From: Microbacterium sp. W4I4 | GTDB lineage: Bacteria > Actinomycetota > Actinomycetes > Actinomycetales > Microbacteriaceae | Direction: 5' to 3' | NCBI RefSeq assembly: GCF_030816235.1 | Contig: NZ_JAUSXT010000001.1 | Coordinates: 3,038,001-3,102,000 of the forward strand | Length of the DNA: 64,000 nucleotides | Part shown: positions 49,801 through 57,243 of the stretch, piece by piece | How the letters are laid out: every line of letters starts with the position of its first letter | How positions within the stretch are numbered: position 1 is the first letter of the stretch | Program-made: the position numbers and the translations under genes | Notes under the pieces: model-generated | The model's database searches: none | What the model saw: only the letters and a program-made list of their open reading frames with translations | Told to the model about the DNA's origin: nothing

Positions 49801-50054
49801 CGCCGCCCTACGACATGTACGTCCGATGGAAGGCGATGGCCGAGCAGCCGGTTGGGTGGGAGCCCGACGTCGACGACGGCGTCCGCCTGAACATCCGTCC
49901 GTTTGTGACCGCTGATGTGCTTCGCACGAAGGTCAACGTGCACTGGCGGAAGGACCGCGGCGCAAATCCGGATGGGTCCGAGCGGCACAACGACCTGCAC
50001 CCAACGCTCGATGAGCGCCGTGCAGCCCGGAAAGCTGCGGAGGCAGCCGAATGA
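46848..50054 (+). CDS. pglX: BREX adenine-specific DNA methyltransferase PglX
   Basis: N6-adenine methyltransferase of 1068 aa that marks host DNA at the BREX site and is also needed for exclusion. S-adenosylmethionine motif I is VTVMDPCCGSGHFLVAMFGM (about residue 281) and catalytic motif IV is LVATNPPYLKR (NPPY at about 468). The region after the catalytic domain (about 48300-49600), where target recognition lies, is by eye lower in GC than the flanks, suggesting domain exchange. The C-terminal part resumes the conserved DRRTLEKLTFTSLGSWIDRQ. It starts 2 nt after brxC and overlaps pglZ by 4 nt. Confidence 0.95.
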   Translation: MTEATITVLNSDQRRFLDAQTQRAREAAERAAEDALRALAVGEPSRPDYLSEEQNGLRLALRDKGRQLGDDTSRAGAPLTNLVHDVAYEQWHRLLFARFLEVNELLRHPEYRDIPLSLEDCGDFALDLGEPDAWAVAARFASEILPGVFRLTDPAVKVRFAAEHRTALERLLLEIPAEVFTTEDALGWVYQFWQTAEKRRVNDSGVKIGGADLSPVTQLFTENYMVRFLLENSLGAWWAARHPKSPMVDTWEYLRRNEDGTPAAGSFSGWPEHAADVTVMDPCCGSGHFLVAMFGMLWRMRAEEEGLTPAEAQDAVLRDNLHGLELDPRCTQIATFNVALEAWKQGGFRDLPAPQIACSGVPVRGTLTEWETHAGDDAELREVLGRLHALFQNADTLGSLIDPRPTTGGDALFGTDLTIAASGDLIRAALGRALAGESEARSVLAHVADDVAHAAALLSRGYTLVATNPPYLKRASMDSRLRAYIDAHHPRAKADIATAFIERALGFTGVTGTLAIVSPQNWLLLTSYADFRARLLADRQFESVARLGSGAFRQISGEVVKVALTILSGCQSESDHTITGVMAHRVDGVNAKADALRRFALLSPVQGEQSNNPDGRITLTRIEPGQLLKERASGLQGIATADYPRFGRCFWERPMPHSDWELQQSTVSETVPHGGREHIVWWENGRGALANSDQARIQGLAALGKRGIAVSQMGALPVTLYTGELFDNNTAVIMPHNQEDLPAIWAYCSSAEFAEDVRDVDDALKVTNATLVKVAFDRERWQAVAGAARPIPVPSSDDPTQWIFDGAVTPSTHPLHVGVARILGYRWPEQVPDSLDALADRDGIASLQALPSEPELATRLREVLAVAYGNEWSSSTERRLVVEAGGKNGRLEDWLRDQFFAQHVKLFDNRPFLWHVWDGRKDGFSAIVNYHKLDRRTLEKLTFTSLGSWIDRQKHEARAERAGADARLTAAEDLQRRLKLILEGAPPYDMYVRWKAMAEQPVGWEPDVDDGVRLNIRPFVTADVLRTKVNVHWRKDRGANPDGSERHNDLHPTLDERRAARKAAEAAE

Positions 50055-52384
50055 CGCTTGTCCGTGCCATAGTCGCCAAGGCCCTTCGTGATGCCGCGGC
50101 CTTCAACGCGGGGGCGAACTTTGCCCCAGCAACTGTTCTGTGGGCCGACCCCGAGCGCACATGGGAGCCGCTGATCCGCAGCCTCCAGGAGGCGGTGCCC
50201 ATCCTCGTCCTCGGCGAGTACGACCCCGCAACTGCGCAGGGCCCGGCGCTCTGGCTTCGAGCCGTTCTTGCCTCGCCCGAGTCAGCGGAACTACCGTCTC
50301 ATCTTGCCGTGCGCGATGAGCGCAACCCGTGGGTGATCTATTTGCCGGGCTTCAGCCGAAGTTCCGTGGCTGAGGCATCGGCTCTCAACGACTCGCTCGC
50401 GCCGCTCGCGGAGGTCGCGATCCGCTCCAACTGGTGGCCATCCGCTCACGGCCAGACACCGTGGACGCCGCACTCGTTCCTCTCGTCAAAGCAGGGTGCC
50501 GGGCTGGACATTGCTGGTGACGCCGCGACAAAGGCGGCCCTCACGCAGGTACTGGACAAGTTCCTCTTCGAGGACATCGATGACGTCAAGCGCATGGGGC
50601 GTCTAGACTCGTCGCGCCTGCACCACCTCGTGCTCGATGACTCGGTGCGCACCCTTCTTGAATGGATGGATGATCCGGTCACCGTACGAAGCTCACTTGA
50701 GGGCGCGCGATGGCAGGCACTCACCGCCTCCTGCAAGTCCGTCTACGGTTTCAGCCCTGAGAAGGACGGCACGCTCACTGCTGCCAGCAAAGTCGGAAGC
50801 CGGGCTGGCGAGTGGAGTGCGGTTTGGCAGCGGTTCGCGGAGAATCCCGCCCGCTATCCGAACATCGCCAACCTCCTCGATCAGGCACGCCCCTCTGTCG
50901 TGCCGCTATTTGGAGACACCGACCCGCATCCTGACTCGTGGCCCTCATGGAATCGCGACCAGGAGGAAGCCTTGCGGACTGCACTCGGTGCGCTCGCGAC
51001 TCACCCGAACCCGAACGATCGGGTCAACGACCTAGCTGCCGCACACGCGGGGCGGGAGGACAACGTCTGGGCGGCCCTCGGGCAGGCACCGCTCGCGCGG
51101 GCCGTAGGCCACCTCGCCGAACTGGCAGACCGCGCGACGACCGCCACACCTGCGACAGACCTCAAGACTCAGGTCGCCTGGTATGGCGAGGAAGGGCACG
51201 TTATCGATGACCTCGCTCTGCGAGCGATCGCGGCGGCGAAGACCGCACAAGACCGGGCAGCAGTGGCCACTGCGCTTGGCGCGCTCTACGACCCCTGGGT
51301 GGACGAGTCGGCGCGGGTCTTCCAGAAGGCGGCAGTGACCAATTATCACGGGCGAACCGGCCTCGACATCGGAGCGGGAACTGCTGTCGTCTACGTCGAC
51401 GCGCTTCGCTTCGACCTGGCTACACGCGTGGCTCGGCGGTTGTCACCGCTCGACGCCGCTGTAGAGACTCGGTTGGCCGCATTTCCCAGCGTGACCCCGA
51501 CCGGGCAGCCGGCGGTCGCCCCCATCGCGATCACCATGGGCGGCGGAACCGCCTTCGACGCCGCCGACGACCAGGGCCGATCCCTTAAGGGCGCCGTCCT
51601 GCGTTCGGCACTCGCGAGTGCGGATGTTCAGTTCCTTGAGTGGGACGCCGCCGAGGTCGGCGACCCGAGAGGAAAGGCGTGGACGCAGACGAACTCGATC
51701 GACTCGCTCGGTCATTCGCACGGACACGCGCTCGCGGACCTCGTCGAACAGCAGCTCGACCTCGTTGCAGAGCGCGTTCGCGGGCTGCTAGACGCTGGTT
51801 GGAAGAAGGTCGTCATAGTCACCGATCACGGGTTCCTCTTGCCCGGCCAGGCAGCACAGAAAGTCAACCTGCCGTTGCACGTCACGGAAGGGGACGCTGC
51901 GCGCAAGCCGCGTGTGGCTCGGTTGAAGGCCACGGCGGCGCGCCCGGACTTCCCGATCCTGCCATGGACCTGGGACCCGGCCGTCGACATGGCGAGCGCG
52001 CCGGGAGCTGCTGCGTTCGAGGCGGGCCGCCTCTACGAGCACGGTGGTTTGAGCCTCCAAGAGTGTGTGATCCCCGTCGTCACGGTGACGCGTGGCGATA
52101 CGGCCGTTGCGCCCGTCCAGGTTGAGGCCGTCCGGTGGACCGGACAGCGATGCCGCCTCGACTACAGCCCCGCGGAGGCCGACATCGTCGCCGAGATCCG
52201 GCTCCGCCCCGCCGACGCGTCAAGTGTCGTCGGCGGTCCGAAATCGCCCACGGAACCGGGCGAGGCCAAAGTGCTCGTCGACGAGGAACTGGCCCCCGCT
52301 GGGGCTGTCGCGTGGGTCGTGCTTCTCGACCCGAACGGTGGGGTTCTGGCCCAAACACAAACCAAGGTAGGAGGCGCCGAATGA
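50051..52384 (+). CDS. pglZ: BREX system phosphatase PglZ
   Basis: Protein of 777 aa with the alkaline-phosphatase-fold PglZ domain. Metal-site signatures are AVVYVDALRFDLATRVARRL (about residues 445-460), AITMGGGTAFDAADDQGRSL and KVVIVTDHGFLLPGQAAQKV (near 588), with the H in GHSHGHALADLVEQ. The N-terminal half is helical and less conserved. PglZ is essential for BREX defence and has been proposed to act as phosphatase or nuclease; activity is not proven for this copy. It resembles the type B subgroup used in many actinobacterial BREX-1 loci (moderate certainty). Confidence 0.92.
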   Translation: MTLVRAIVAKALRDAAAFNAGANFAPATVLWADPERTWEPLIRSLQEAVPILVLGEYDPATAQGPALWLRAVLASPESAELPSHLAVRDERNPWVIYLPGFSRSSVAEASALNDSLAPLAEVAIRSNWWPSAHGQTPWTPHSFLSSKQGAGLDIAGDAATKAALTQVLDKFLFEDIDDVKRMGRLDSSRLHHLVLDDSVRTLLEWMDDPVTVRSSLEGARWQALTASCKSVYGFSPEKDGTLTAASKVGSRAGEWSAVWQRFAENPARYPNIANLLDQARPSVVPLFGDTDPHPDSWPSWNRDQEEALRTALGALATHPNPNDRVNDLAAAHAGREDNVWAALGQAPLARAVGHLAELADRATTATPATDLKTQVAWYGEEGHVIDDLALRAIAAAKTAQDRAAVATALGALYDPWVDESARVFQKAAVTNYHGRTGLDIGAGTAVVYVDALRFDLATRVARRLSPLDAAVETRLAAFPSVTPTGQPAVAPIAITMGGGTAFDAADDQGRSLKGAVLRSALASADVQFLEWDAAEVGDPRGKAWTQTNSIDSLGHSHGHALADLVEQQLDLVAERVRGLLDAGWKKVVIVTDHGFLLPGQAAQKVNLPLHVTEGDAARKPRVARLKATAARPDFPILPWTWDPAVDMASAPGAAAFEAGRLYEHGGLSLQECVIPVVTVTRGDTAVAPVQVEAVRWTGQRCRLDYSPAEADIVAEIRLRPADASSVVGGPKSPTEPGEAKVLVDEELAPAGAVAWVVLLDPNGGVLAQTQTKVGGAE

Positions 52385-54438
52385 CCGAGGCGATCACGCT
52401 CGATGAGATCGACGAGATGGCAGCATCGGCCTTCGAAGGCTATGTCGTCCGCAAGGATCTCGCGCGGCAGTTCAAGGGTGCTTACCCGGTCCCGACGTAC
52501 GTGGGTGAGTTCCTCATCGGACGCTACTGCGCCACGACCGATCCCGACGAGATCGAAGAGGGCCTCCAGGTTGTGCGACGTCTGCTCGCCGACCGCACCG
52601 TGCGTGCAGGCGAGGAGGAGTTGTTCAAGTCGCGCGCTCGCGAACGCATGACGATCAAGCTCATCGACCTCGTCAAGGCTCGACTTGACGCAAAGTCGAA
52701 CGCCTACGTCGCCGAATTGCCGAGCCTTGGGCTCCGCGACGTGCGCATCGACGACGCCGTCGTCCGCGACAACGAGCGCATGCTCACCGGTGGCTTTTAC
52801 GCCGAGGTTGATCTGTTCTACGACGCTGCGATCGCGGAGGAGAACAACGGCAAGCCCTTCGCCATCGGCTCGCTGCGCCCCATTCAGCTCTCCACCCGTG
52901 ACTCACTCTCGCGGCTGGCCGAAGGACGCTCACGGTTCACGACCCAGCAGTGGAAGCACCTGCTGCTTCGATCGGTGGGATTCGAGCCCGCGCAGCTCAG
53001 CGACCGCGCGCAGGACGTTCTACTGCTTCGGATGGTTCCGTTCGTGCAGAGAAACTTCAACATGGTGGAACTGGGACCGCGTGGCACGGGCAAGTCGCAC
53101 CTGTTCCAGCAGGTATCGCCGTACGCGCATCTGATCTCAGGCGGCAAGGCGACCGTCGCCCGCATGTTCGTGAACAACGCGACTGGGCAGCGCGGCCTCG
53201 TCGCGCAGTACGACGTGGTCTGCTTCGACGAGGTTTCTGGCGTCTCCTTCGATCAGAAGGACGGCGTCAACATCATGAAGGGCTACATGGAGTCGGGCGA
53301 GTTCTCCCGCGGACGTGAGTCCATCCGTGCTGACGGCTCGATCGTGTTGGTCGGCAACTTCGACGTTGATGTCGCTCATCAGCAGCGCATCGGCCACCTG
53401 CTCTCGCCCCTGCCGCCGGAGATGCGCGACGACACCGCGTTCATGGACCGCATCCACGCCTACCTGCCCGGCTGGCATGTCCCGAAGCTCAATCCCACGT
53501 ACTTCACCCACCACTTCGGGCTCGTGAGTGACTTCCTATCCGAGTGCTGGTCGCGACTCCGGGACCAGTCGCGGCTTGCGTCGATCCAAGGTCGCGTGAA
53601 CTACTCCGACGCGTTGTCTGGCCGTGACCTCTCGGCGGTGAACAAGACCGTCGACGGGCTGCTCAAGTTGCTGTACCCCGACGCGGAGTCCGCCATCGCC
53701 GACGAGGACCTCGAATGGGCGGTGCGCATCGCGCTGGAGTCCCGTCGTCGCGTCAAGGAGCAGCAACGGCGTATCGGTGCTGCCGAATTCCGCAACACGC
53801 AGTTCGGCTACCGCCTCGGCGAGGGGGTCGAGCAGTTCGTCTCGACCCCCGAGTTGGCGAGTCCCGACTCCATTGGCATCGACCCGCTGCCGCCAGGTCA
53901 GGTCTGGGCTATCTCCGAAGGCAGCGGCGATGCCGGCCCGGGGCTTTACCGGATCGAGGCCGCTGACACGCCCGGCTCGGGCGCACGGGGACTGCTGAAC
54001 CAGGCCGCGCCTGCCACTCTCCGTGAGAGCTTCAAAGTCGCCGAGCAGAACCTCGTCGCTCAGGCGAGGCAACTCGTGGGCGACCGCGACCCTCGTGAGC
54101 ACAACCTGACTGCTCAGGTCCGAGCCCTCGATGCTGCCAAGACCGGCGACGGCCTCGGGCTCCCGATTCTCCTCGCACTTGCCTCCGCAATGCTTCAGCG
54201 GTCGGTGCGTGGTGGGCTGATCGCGGTCGGTAATCTGTCCCTCGGTGGCGGGGTCGAGACGGTGCTGAATGCCGCGACCCTCGCCGAGCATGCGATGGAG
54301 AAGGGCGCCTCCGCTCTGCTTCTGCCGGTGTCCGCGCGCCGTCAACTCCTGGACGTCAGTGACGAGGTCGCGACGAAGGTCTCATTCATCTTCTACAACG
54401 ACGCCCAAGATGCCTTAGTTAAGGCCCTCGACGAGTAG
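52381..54438 (+). CDS. brxL: BREX system Lon-like AAA+ protein BrxL
   Basis: Protein of 685 aa ending the BREX-1 operon. N-terminal domain TEAITLDEIDEMAASAFEGY and VRKDLARQFKGAYPVPTYVG; AAA+ core with Walker A VELGPRGTGKSHLFQQVSPY (residues 232-239) and Walker B VVCFDEVSGVSFDQKDG (near 283); C-terminal Lon-like domain. By eye, the Ser and Lys of the Lon protease dyad are both replaced: GDGLGLPILLALA stands where Lon has DGPSAG, and EKGASALLLP where Lon has GIKTVLIP. So it is probably a DNA-acting AAA+ machine without protease activity, in line with the view that BrxL is not a classical protease. ATG 52381 overlaps pglZ. Confidence 0.95.
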   Translation: MTEAITLDEIDEMAASAFEGYVVRKDLARQFKGAYPVPTYVGEFLIGRYCATTDPDEIEEGLQVVRRLLADRTVRAGEEELFKSRARERMTIKLIDLVKARLDAKSNAYVAELPSLGLRDVRIDDAVVRDNERMLTGGFYAEVDLFYDAAIAEENNGKPFAIGSLRPIQLSTRDSLSRLAEGRSRFTTQQWKHLLLRSVGFEPAQLSDRAQDVLLLRMVPFVQRNFNMVELGPRGTGKSHLFQQVSPYAHLISGGKATVARMFVNNATGQRGLVAQYDVVCFDEVSGVSFDQKDGVNIMKGYMESGEFSRGRESIRADGSIVLVGNFDVDVAHQQRIGHLLSPLPPEMRDDTAFMDRIHAYLPGWHVPKLNPTYFTHHFGLVSDFLSECWSRLRDQSRLASIQGRVNYSDALSGRDLSAVNKTVDGLLKLLYPDAESAIADEDLEWAVRIALESRRRVKEQQRRIGAAEFRNTQFGYRLGEGVEQFVSTPELASPDSIGIDPLPPGQVWAISEGSGDAGPGLYRIEAADTPGSGARGLLNQAAPATLRESFKVAEQNLVAQARQLVGDRDPREHNLTAQVRALDAAKTGDGLGLPILLALASAMLQRSVRGGLIAVGNLSLGGGVETVLNAATLAEHAMEKGASALLLPVSARRQLLDVSDEVATKVSFIFYNDAQDALVKALDE

Positions 54439-54517
54439 TTCCATTGTCCCGCGACGCGCGTACAGGCCCCAAGAGGCGGACTGGATCATGCACGTCGCGC
54501 TGTCCAAGGCCGCCTAG
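54439..54517 (+). other. possible gene relic after brxL
   Basis: Frame 3 through this short gap reads SSIVPRRAYRPQEADWIMHV then ALSKAA and a TAG stop at 54515. It looks like the natural C terminus of some protein rather than random translation, and is out of frame with brxL. No start or upstream part is visible. I cannot name the family. Confidence 0.3.
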
Positions 54518-54918
54518 GGCGCATTGAGATTCTTGCGCCTCAGTCCGCCCTTCCCGAGGGACATGACGAACGGCGGCTGAGCGGACGCCATACGATGGAT
54601 TGGCTTCTCGAACTCGAGGCACAAATCACCCATCTGCGTGGCGGTGAGGTTGCCGTTCGCGAATGCGATCGCACGGGCATCGTGCATGTAGATCGCGAGC
54701 GCTTCGAGGGGGCGTGATGCGATCCTGTGGTCCTTGGCCAGCAGAACGAATCCTGACGCCGTCCCGGAAGCGATCCACTCCTCATCCGACATCGCCTGCG
54801 CTCTTGCGTCGCCGAATTCCTCGGCCAGTGTGCGGGCGTCCCAGCCTGCATCCCGAAGCCTCGCAATCAGCAACCGCCCGCCCAGTGAGCGGTCAAGCAG
54901 AAAGCGGGCGGCGGTCAT
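54514..54918 (-). CDS. DUF5615 PIN-like toxin (VapC45-type)
   Basis: Protein of 134 aa. It shows the DUF5615 pattern RFLLDRSLGGRLLIARLRDA (Asp), LAEEFGDARAQAMSDEEWIA, and FVLLAKDHRIASRPLEALAI (Lys-Asp), a PIN-like nuclease fold. It starts 4 nt after the DUF433-like gene at 54923, the usual antitoxin-toxin order of this pair. Convergent with brxL. Likely an addiction or defence module at the edge of the BREX island. Confidence 0.82.
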   Translation of the reverse strand: MTAARFLLDRSLGGRLLIARLRDAGWDARTLAEEFGDARAQAMSDEEWIASGTASGFVLLAKDHRIASRPLEALAIYMHDARAIAFANGNLTATQMGDLCLEFEKPIHRMASAQPPFVMSLGKGGLRRKNLNAP

Positions 54919-54922
54919 GATG

Positions 54923-55597
54923 TCAGGCGGCCTGCACCCAGAGCGAGCGGATCTCGGCGTCCGTCAGTCCGAAGTCGTCCGCGACGTCCGACATCAACTC
55001 GCCTGCGCGTATGCGACTGACCACGTCTTCAACGCGTACGCCCAGCTTCGCGATGGTCGGCTGCCCGGAGTTGCGCAGCGGATCGACGATCACCTCGGCG
55101 CCCTCGTACGTGGGGAGTCGTACAGATTCGACCAAGCCGCCGCTGTATGTGATGGTCTGCAGGTACTGCTCGACCGCGTCGCGGAAGACGCCTTGCCGGT
55201 TGCGCACAACGATCAAGTCGCGGTCACCGTTTTCAAGAAGGATCTCTGCGCCGTCAGTCTTGAGTTGTTCGCTGAGCAACGCGTGTTCCAGACCGATCTC
55301 GTCGCGAAGGATTTGGACAGCGGGCCGAATCCGCGCCATCGGAAGGCCGGCCCGCCGGAACGACTCGACGATGTATCCCTCGGCCAACGCGTCGAACGGG
55401 ACTGTATAGCCACGGCCGCCTCGCACGCCGGAGAGGATCGGTTCGCTCCAGCCGTACTCTCCGTCGCGTCGCTGAGGGAATCGGTGCCCGTGAGCCCAGC
55501 GCGCAAACGACGTCGCAGGCGCACGAATGATCTGTGCAGCTTCCGTCAGCGAGTAGATCGGCGTCGTGTATGCCGCCCCCCGGACCGTTGTTTGCAT
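54923..55597 (-). CDS. DUF433 domain protein, antitoxin partner (VapB45-type)
   Basis: Protein of 224 aa. N-terminal MerR/excisionase-like segment YSLTEAAQIIRAPATSFARW and C-terminal DUF433 region (GQPTIAKLGVRVEDVVSRIR; ELMSDVADDFGLTDAEIRSL). The frame is open to 55711 but ATG 55597 lies 6 nt after TATCCT, giving a leaderless message, and sits inside the palindrome TGTTTGCATGTAAACA. That palindrome would let the protein repress itself, as antitoxins do. Paired with the DUF5615 toxin. Confidence 0.82.
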   Translation of the reverse strand: MQTTVRGAAYTTPIYSLTEAAQIIRAPATSFARWAHGHRFPQRRDGEYGWSEPILSGVRGGRGYTVPFDALAEGYIVESFRRAGLPMARIRPAVQILRDEIGLEHALLSEQLKTDGAEILLENGDRDLIVVRNRQGVFRDAVEQYLQTITYSGGLVESVRLPTYEGAEVIVDPLRNSGQPTIAKLGVRVEDVVSRIRAGELMSDVADDFGLTDAEIRSLWVQAA

Positions 55598-55609
55598 GTA
55601 AACAGGATA
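55589..55609 (-). promoter_or_regulatory. promoter and palindromic operator of the DUF433/DUF5615 pair
   Basis: On the minus strand TATCCT (55609-55604) is the -10 box; TGTTTGCATGTAAACA (55589-55604), palindromic but for one pair, covers the start codon. Confidence 0.6.
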
Positions 55610-55670
55610 CGCCACGACACGTGATGCATGGATTCGGAACCCGTGCTGCGACTGAATGTATTGAAACATC

Positions 55671-55707
55671 TCGACGTATTCCACCCATCCATGTAACATC
55701 TGTTTCA
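55671..55707 (+). promoter_or_regulatory. promoter and RpiR-type operator of the APC/GS operon
   Basis: TCGACG (55671-55676), 17 nt and TAACAT (55694-55699) form the promoter. The operator TGTAAC-ATCT-GTTTCA (55692-55707) covers the -10 box. The same TGTAAC-N4-GTTTCA occurs in front of the RpiR gene at 63229-63244 on the other strand. Confidence 0.7.
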
Positions 55708-55778
55708 TCATCGAACGAGCCGATACCCGATCGGTTCATGTCCCGGTGTCAACGCAGACATCAGATGGAAGGCCAGGA

Positions 55779-57241
55779 ATGACTTCGACGACGAGGGCCC
55801 CGCACGGAGCCGAATCCACGGAACCGACAGCGGGCATCGCCCCGCGCAAGACCCTCCGCCTCTGGGAGGTCGTCGCCATCTCCGTCGGTTTCATGGGGCC
55901 GGTGATGGCGATGTCGCTCAACGGTATCGGCGTGGCGGGTCTCGTGGGTCCGGCCGTCCCCTTCACCTTCCTGGTGTCGTTCCTCGGCACGATGCTCGTC
56001 GCCTACGCCTTCATCCGGCTCACCCGCTACATCACCCACGCCGGTTCGGTCTACGCGCTCGCCGGATCCACACTCGGGCCGCGCGCCGGATTCTTCGGCG
56101 GCTTCGCCCTGCTGGGCACGTACATCTTCTTCGCCGTCTGCATCGCCGGCGCCTGCGGCGTCTTCTTCGAGGCGATGATGGAGCAGCTCGGCGTCACCCT
56201 GCCGAGCTGGACCTGGGTGATCGTCCCCGTGGTGGTCGCGGTTTTCGTGCTGATCCTCAACGTCCGCGAGTCCACCGTCACCGCACGCACGCTTCTCGGC
56301 ATCGGCTTCGTCGGCATCGCCGCCATGGTGGTGCTCTCGATCGTGATCATCGTCCGCGTGGCATCCGGTGACGCCCCCGTCTCGACGGGAGTCGACTTCT
56401 CAGTGCTCATGCCGGGCGACGCGCCGATCAGCGCGGTCATGACCGCAGCCGTCTTCGGATTCCTCTCCTGGGCGGGCTTCGAGTCAGGCACGTCCCTCGG
56501 TGAGGAGACCCACAACCCCAAGCGCGTCGTGCCCCGCGCCCTGCTGCTGGCCGTCCTCGTCGCCGGAGTCATCTACACGCTGGTCATGTTCGCGCAGACC
56601 ATCGGCTTCGGCACCGACGAGAAGGGCGTCGCGGCCTTCGCCGGCTCGTCCTCCACGCTCACCACACTCGCATCCACCTACGTCGGCCAGTGGTTCTCGG
56701 TGCTCATCGCGATCTTCGCGTTCCTCGTCGCCTTCGCCTCGCTGCTGAGCTCCAGCGCCGCGGCATCGCGGCTGCTGTTCGCCCTCGCCCGCGACGGATT
56801 CGGACCGAAGTCGTTCGCCTCCACCAGCGCCAAGACCGGCGTCCCGGTGCGCAGCACGATCTTCGTGGTCCTGCTCACCGTCGTCTTCGCGGTCGGCTTC
56901 GGCCTGTTCGGCGCCGGCGCCGTCGATGTCTACTACTGGTTCGCGACGATCGCGACCCTCTGCATGGTCGTGGCATACGGCATGACGTCGGTCGGCGTGA
57001 TCAAGCACACTCCTTCTCGCGCGGCTCGAAGATCCCGAAGTGGGAGATCGTCATCCCCGTGCTCGGCCTGGCGTTCCTCGCCTACGTCTACTTCATCCAG
57101 ATCGCAGGCCAGGTCGCGCCGTACACCTGGTTCCCGTGGATCTCGGGCGCCTGGTGCCTCATCGGCCTGGTCATCGTGCTGGCCCGCCCCTCGCTGTCCA
57201 ACCGGATCGGCGCACGACTGAGCACGGAGGATCTGGACTGA
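55779..57241 (+). pseudogene. APC family amino acid/amine permease, frameshifted
   Basis: Amino acid-polyamine-organocation permease, about 487 residues if read through. The first frame gives about ten membrane helices (from LWEVVAISVGFMGPVMAMSL to YYWFATIATLCMVVAYGMTS) and then breaks near 57008: after VGVIKHT the proper sequence FSRGSKIPKWEIVIPVLGLA and two more helices continue in another frame to the stop at 57241. One base appears missing around 57008-57012. The rest is intact and the downstream genes are intact, so either a very recent mutation or a sequencing error. First gene of the catabolic operon; ATG 55779 follows GAAGG. Confidence 0.88.
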
Positions 57242-57243
57242 TC

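Noticed and set aside
43390..54438. Type 2 BREX (Pgl) assignment
   Set aside because: No PglW kinase, BrxD or BrxHI helicase; BrxA, BrxB and BrxL are the type 1 set.
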